Of a stretch of DNA of 26,348 bases, positions 24,761-26,348 are shown one piece after another. The notes under the pieces are model-generated. The model was not told where the DNA came from, made no database searches, and worked only from the letters and a program-made list of their open reading frames with translations. Source of the stretch: Bacillota bacterium (GTDB lineage: Bacteria; Bacillota; Clostridia; Christensenellales; Aristaeellaceae); the NCBI GenBank assembly GCA_023421395.1, contig JAEZTL010000048.1, forward strand, positions 1 through 26,348. Direction: 5' to 3'. Position 1 is the first letter of the stretch, and the number at the start of each line of letters is the position of its first letter. Position numbers and translations under genes: made by a program.

Positions 24761-24808
24761 GGCGCGTGGAGCCCGGATGCGGGCAATTGTCGAAAGGAGG
24801 GCTGATCG

Positions 24809-25855
24809 GTGGCGATGTTTCTAAGGGCGCAGGATGGAATCGATCCGGCGCGCGTTCCGGTCAGACGGCTCAATACCGGCGCCGAAATGCCGGGGATCGG
24901 CCTTGGAACCTTCGGGTCGGACCACGCGTCCGCCGAAATGGTGTCAGACGTGGTGCGGGAAGCGCTTAAGATCGGCTACCGCTATATCGACTGCGCGGCC
25001 TGCTATGGAAACGAACGCGAGGTGGGTATGGCGATCAGGGAGGCGGTGGACGGGGGGCTCCCCAGGGGCGAGCTGTTCATCCTCGGCAAGCTCTGGAACG
25101 ACCGGCATGCGCCGGAGGATGTGATCGAGTCCTGCAAAGCGTCCGTCGAGGCGCTGAACGCCGGGTATCTGGACTGCTACCTGGTGCATTGGCCTTTCCC
25201 CAACTATCACGCACCCGGCTGCGACGGCGACGCGCGCAATCCCGAGTCCAGACCTTATATCCATGAGGAATTCATGCAGACCTGGCGGGCGATGGAGCGT
25301 CTGGTCGATATGGGCCTGGTCAGGCACATCGGCACCTCCAACGTGACGATCCCCAAGCTGAAGCTGATCCTGCGCGACGCGCGGATCAAGCCCGCCGTCA
25401 GCGAGATGGAGCTGCACCCCACCTTTCAGCAGGGCGAGCTGTTCCAGTATTGCCTTGACAACGGCATTCAGCCCATCGGCTACAGCCCCATCGGTTCGCC
25501 CGGCCGCCCCGAGCGCGACCGGACGCCGGAGGATCTGGCGGATACCGAGATGCCGGCCGTCCGCGAAATCGCCGAGGCTCACGGCATCCACCCGGTGGAG
25601 GTCTGCCTCAAGTGGGCGGTGCAACGAGGCCAGGCGCCGATTCCCTTTACCACCAAACGCAAAAACGCGCTATCCAATATCCGGGCGATCCTGTCGCCTC
25701 CCCTGACGCCCAGTGAAATGGAGAAAATGCGCTCCGTGGAACGAAACTGCCGGCTGATCAAGGGGCAGGTGTTTCTCTGGCAGGGTGCGGGGGACTATCT
25801 GGATCTTTGGGATGTGGACGGAACCATCCCCGGATGGAACGGGTATTCCATATAA
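24809..25855 (+). CDS. Aldo/keto reductase
   Basis: The 348-residue NAD(P)H-dependent oxidoreductase has the complete AKR catalytic tetrad: Asp61 and Tyr66 in YIDCAACYGNE, Lys94 in ILGKLWN, and His127 in CYLVHWPFP. The family start LNTGAEMPGIGLGTFG is present, as are the GTSN segment and the C-terminal cofactor-binding PFTTKRKNALSNI. It reduces carbonyls to alcohols or runs in reverse; the sugar or keto-acid substrate is unknown. Start is GTG 24809, with AGGAGG eight bases upstream; the ATG at 24815 is 14 bases away and less likely. A zinc alcohol dehydrogenase begins 21 bp downstream, so the two form an oxidoreductase operon that may work on a polyol or sugar. Confidence 0.93.
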   Translation: MAMFLRAQDGIDPARVPVRRLNTGAEMPGIGLGTFGSDHASAEMVSDVVREALKIGYRYIDCAACYGNEREVGMAIREAVDGGLPRGELFILGKLWNDRHAPEDVIESCKASVEALNAGYLDCYLVHWPFPNYHAPGCDGDARNPESRPYIHEEFMQTWRAMERLVDMGLVRHIGTSNVTIPKLKLILRDARIKPAVSEMELHPTFQQGELFQYCLDNGIQPIGYSPIGSPGRPERDRTPEDLADTEMPAVREIAEAHGIHPVEVCLKWAVQRGQAPIPFTTKRKNALSNIRAILSPPLTPSEMEKMRSVERNCRLIKGQVFLWQGAGDYLDLWDVDGTIPGWNGYSI

Positions 25856-25876
25856 AATAAATGGGAGGGAATTTGA

Positions 25877-26348
25877 ATGAACGGCAAGATGCTTGGGGCG
25901 ATGCTGCCTGGGGACAGCACGGTAAAGCTGAAGGAGTTTGACATACCGAAGCCGGGGCACGGGCAGGTGCTGGTCAAAACGATGGCGTCGACCATCTGCG
26001 GCTCGGACATTCGCGCGATCTACCGGGAGCATACCGGCAAAGGCGCCGAAGGCTACATCGACGGCATGATCGCCGGGCACGAGCCCTGCGGGCAGATCGT
26101 GGAGGAGGGGCCGGGGCTGGTGCGGTTCAAAAAGGGCGACCGGGTGATCGTGTACCATATCCACGGTTGCGGCGTGTGCCACGACTGCCGGATGGGGTAT
26201 CAGATTTCCTGCTCCAGCCCCCACCGGGCGGCCTACGGCTGGCAGCGGGACGGGGGCATGGCGGAGTACATGCTGTGCGACGAGCGGGACCTGGTATTGC
26301 TTCCGGACGAACTGACCTACTGTGACGGGGCGCAGGTGGCGTGCGGCT
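25877..26348 (+). CDS. Zinc-dependent alcohol dehydrogenase (MDR family), 5' part only
   Basis: The reading frame stays open to the window edge, giving the first 157 residues of a medium-chain dehydrogenase. The catalytic zinc ligands are visible in TICGSDIR and AGHEPCGQIVE (Cys, then His-Glu). The structural zinc site is complete: C-x2-C-x2-C-x7-C in HGCGVCHDCRMGYQISC. The pattern fits polyol, threonine or general alcohol dehydrogenases. GGGAGGGA precedes the ATG, 21 bp after the aldo/keto reductase stop, so it is cotranscribed. The nucleotide-binding half lies beyond the window. Confidence 0.92.
   Translation, partial: MNGKMLGAMLPGDSTVKLKEFDIPKPGHGQVLVKTMASTICGSDIRAIYREHTGKGAEGYIDGMIAGHEPCGQIVEEGPGLVRFKKGDRVIVYHIHGCGVCHDCRMGYQISCSSPHRAAYGWQRDGGMAEYMLCDERDLVLLPDELTYCDGAQVACG

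Overview
The window is 26.3 kb of GC-rich, gene-dense bacterial chromosome. Most start codons have a strong purine-rich Shine-Dalgarno sequence. Many -10 boxes are extended (TGnTATAAT type), and intrinsic terminators are common. The gene content is a MocR regulator, an ECF S component, a DhaS-like TetR, DegV, a Pit/DUF47 pair, a lysine 2,3-aminomutase homologue and a secreted L,D-transpeptidase with several PG-binding repeats. This fits a high-GC anaerobic member of the Bacillota (Clostridia); I cannot place the family. I found no rRNA, tRNA, CRISPR array, insertion sequence or phage gene.

Layout. 40-5562: L,D-transpeptidase, a DUF1638 protein, and a MocR regulator divergent from an ECF S component, whose 3' end overlaps an MFS gene on the other strand. 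5563-5909: a gene-free stretch with a possible short RNA and a perfect bidirectional terminator. 5910-13714: SGNH hydrolase plus iron alcohol dehydrogenase operon, RsmF-type rRNA methyltransferase, a J-domain protein, two membrane proteins of unknown function, argS and a DUF47 protein. 13732-14784: Pit phosphate transporter, cotranscribed with DUF47. 14926-18527: a consensus promoter drives an atypical Ddl-like ATP-grasp ligase overlapping a KamA aminomutase. A hairpin and then a twin ferritin-like protein follow. 18666-24648: beta-propeller lactonase-like protein, DegV, a radical SAM enzyme, its divergent cysteine-less paralogue, a TetR regulator and a methyltransferase. 24809-26348: aldo/keto reductase and the start of a zinc alcohol dehydrogenase.

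Three places deserve attention. First, the ATP-grasp/KamA/ferritin-like cluster: the KamA keeps both lysine-binding aspartates and the PLP lysine but has lost the structural zinc cysteines, which suggests a pathway that makes and then ligates beta-lysine. Second, a radical SAM gene stands back to back with a gene that aligns to it by eye over most of its length but has no CxxxCxxC; the two are separated by inverted repeats and followed by a TetR gene. Third, a MocR regulator has arginine in place of the PLP-binding lysine, and direct repeats that look like its operator lie in the promoter of a vitamin-transporter-like gene.

All functional calls come from reading the sequence and family knowledge; no database search was run.
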